NCBI RefSeq assembly: GCF_001921845.1
Contig: NZ_MSJM01000004.1
Span: 1 to 64,000 of the forward strand
Origin: Streptococcus cuniculi
GTDB lineage: Bacteria > Bacillota > Bacilli > Lactobacillales > Streptococcaceae
Direction of reading: 5' to 3'
Length of the DNA: 64,000 nt
Part shown: piece by piece, positions 63,696 through 64,000 of the stretch
How the letters are laid out: the number at the start of each line of letters is the position of its first letter
Position numbering within the stretch: the stretch's first letter is position 1
Made by a program: the position numbers and the translations under genes
The notes under the pieces: generated by a model
What the model was told of the DNA's origin: nothing
What the model saw: the letters and a program-made list of their open reading frames with translations, nothing else
Databases searched by the model: none

Positions 63696-64000
63696 TTATG
63701 CCTGATACACAACCCTGCCATCGCAAATCGTATAATGAACCTGTCCTTTTAGTCTTTCACCGACAAATGGAGAATTGCTAGCCTTCGATAGAAAATCAGG
63801 CGCGACGGTTCGCTCCTCGTCTGGTGCGAAAATCGTGATGTCTGCTGGACCGTTTTCTGCTAGGTAGCCCGCGTCAAACTGGTACAATTGAGCTGGATTG
63901 AGGGTCATTTTTTCCAATAACTCCATCAATGTCAAATGCCCTGCAGCCACCAGATAGGTCAAGCCGAGTGAGAGCGATGTTTCAAGGCCGGTCATGCCAG
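63696..64000 (-). CDS. pyrC: Dihydroorotase, C-terminal part (runs off the window)
   Basis: About 101 C-terminal residues of a dihydroorotase: [27 protein letters not shown] and [16 protein letters not shown], matching PyrC of Firmicutes. The N-terminal part with the metal-binding histidines lies beyond 64000. It is away from the pyrR operon in this window. Confidence 0.9.
   Translation of the reverse strand, partial: GMTGLETSLSLGLTYLVAAGHLTLMELLEKMTLNPAQLYQFDAGYLAENGPADITIFAPDEERTVAPDFLSKASNSPFVGERLKGQVHYTICDGRVVYQA

Overview
The window is a chromosomal segment of a low-GC Firmicute. Gene families and gene order point to Streptococcus, most like the S. suis group: folA-small ORF-clpX-engB, a fruRKA operon, the histidine-triad/AdcAII zinc pair with AdcR boxes, the DUF969-DUF979-pcp trio, pyrR-pyrB-carA-carB, parE-fic-parC, and BOX-like repeats. 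The species is inference; the genus is well supported. Nearly every gene lies on the minus strand. Exceptions are plsY and three tiny repeated genes near 48 kb.

Layout. 0-1.4 kb: end of a probable ISL3-type insertion sequence, then rplJ-rplL with an L10 leader. 1.4-6.4 kb: engB, clpX, a 56-aa membrane protein, folA, thyA, glucokinase, a small membrane protein. 6.4-11.5 kb: ABC-F ATPase, cca, dapB, degV, DUF1149. 12-15.6 kb: fructose operon fruR-fruK-fruA with a CcpA (cre) site on its promoter. 15.7-20.3 kb: HisC-like aminotransferase behind paired operators, then zinc scavenging (five-triad surface protein plus AdcAII). 20.4-25.5 kb: accessory block with a repeat field, a ~1040-aa Cna-B wall-anchored protein, a 54-aa zinc-ribbon protein and a serine recombinase. 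25.5-30.7 kb: trmD, rimM, khpA, rpsP; pcp-DUF979-DUF969; a leaderless RsmJ-like methyltransferase. 31-37.3 kb: pyrimidine operon with a PyrR attenuator. 37.4-43.2 kb: BOX-like element, OppA-type lipoprotein, Pr6Pr protein, yjdM, rluD, lspA, cpsY-type regulator.

43.2-48.6 kb is the most unusual part. It holds three tandem paralogous membrane proteins, three tandem small membrane-anchored proteins with a constant N-terminus and variable C-terminus, and then three ~311-bp tandem repeats on the opposite strand. Each repeat encodes a 36-40 aa basic/hydrophobic peptide behind a strong promoter, with a sequestered ribosome site and an opposing promoter reading antisense into the 3' end. This has the architecture of a triplicated type I toxin-antitoxin locus; I cannot assign it to a named family.

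48.6-64 kb is mostly core: tandem-GNAT protein, rpmA-rplU (without prp between them), thiI-iscS, a threonine-aldolase-like enzyme, tRNA-Arg, rpsA, tRNA-Gln, tRNA-Tyr, DUF2969, ilvE, a small inverted-repeat element, parC, a 119-bp tandem duplication, a class III-type fic gene, parE, a probably leaderless plsY on the plus strand, and the 3' part of pyrC running off the window. No CRISPR array, rRNA or prophage was seen.
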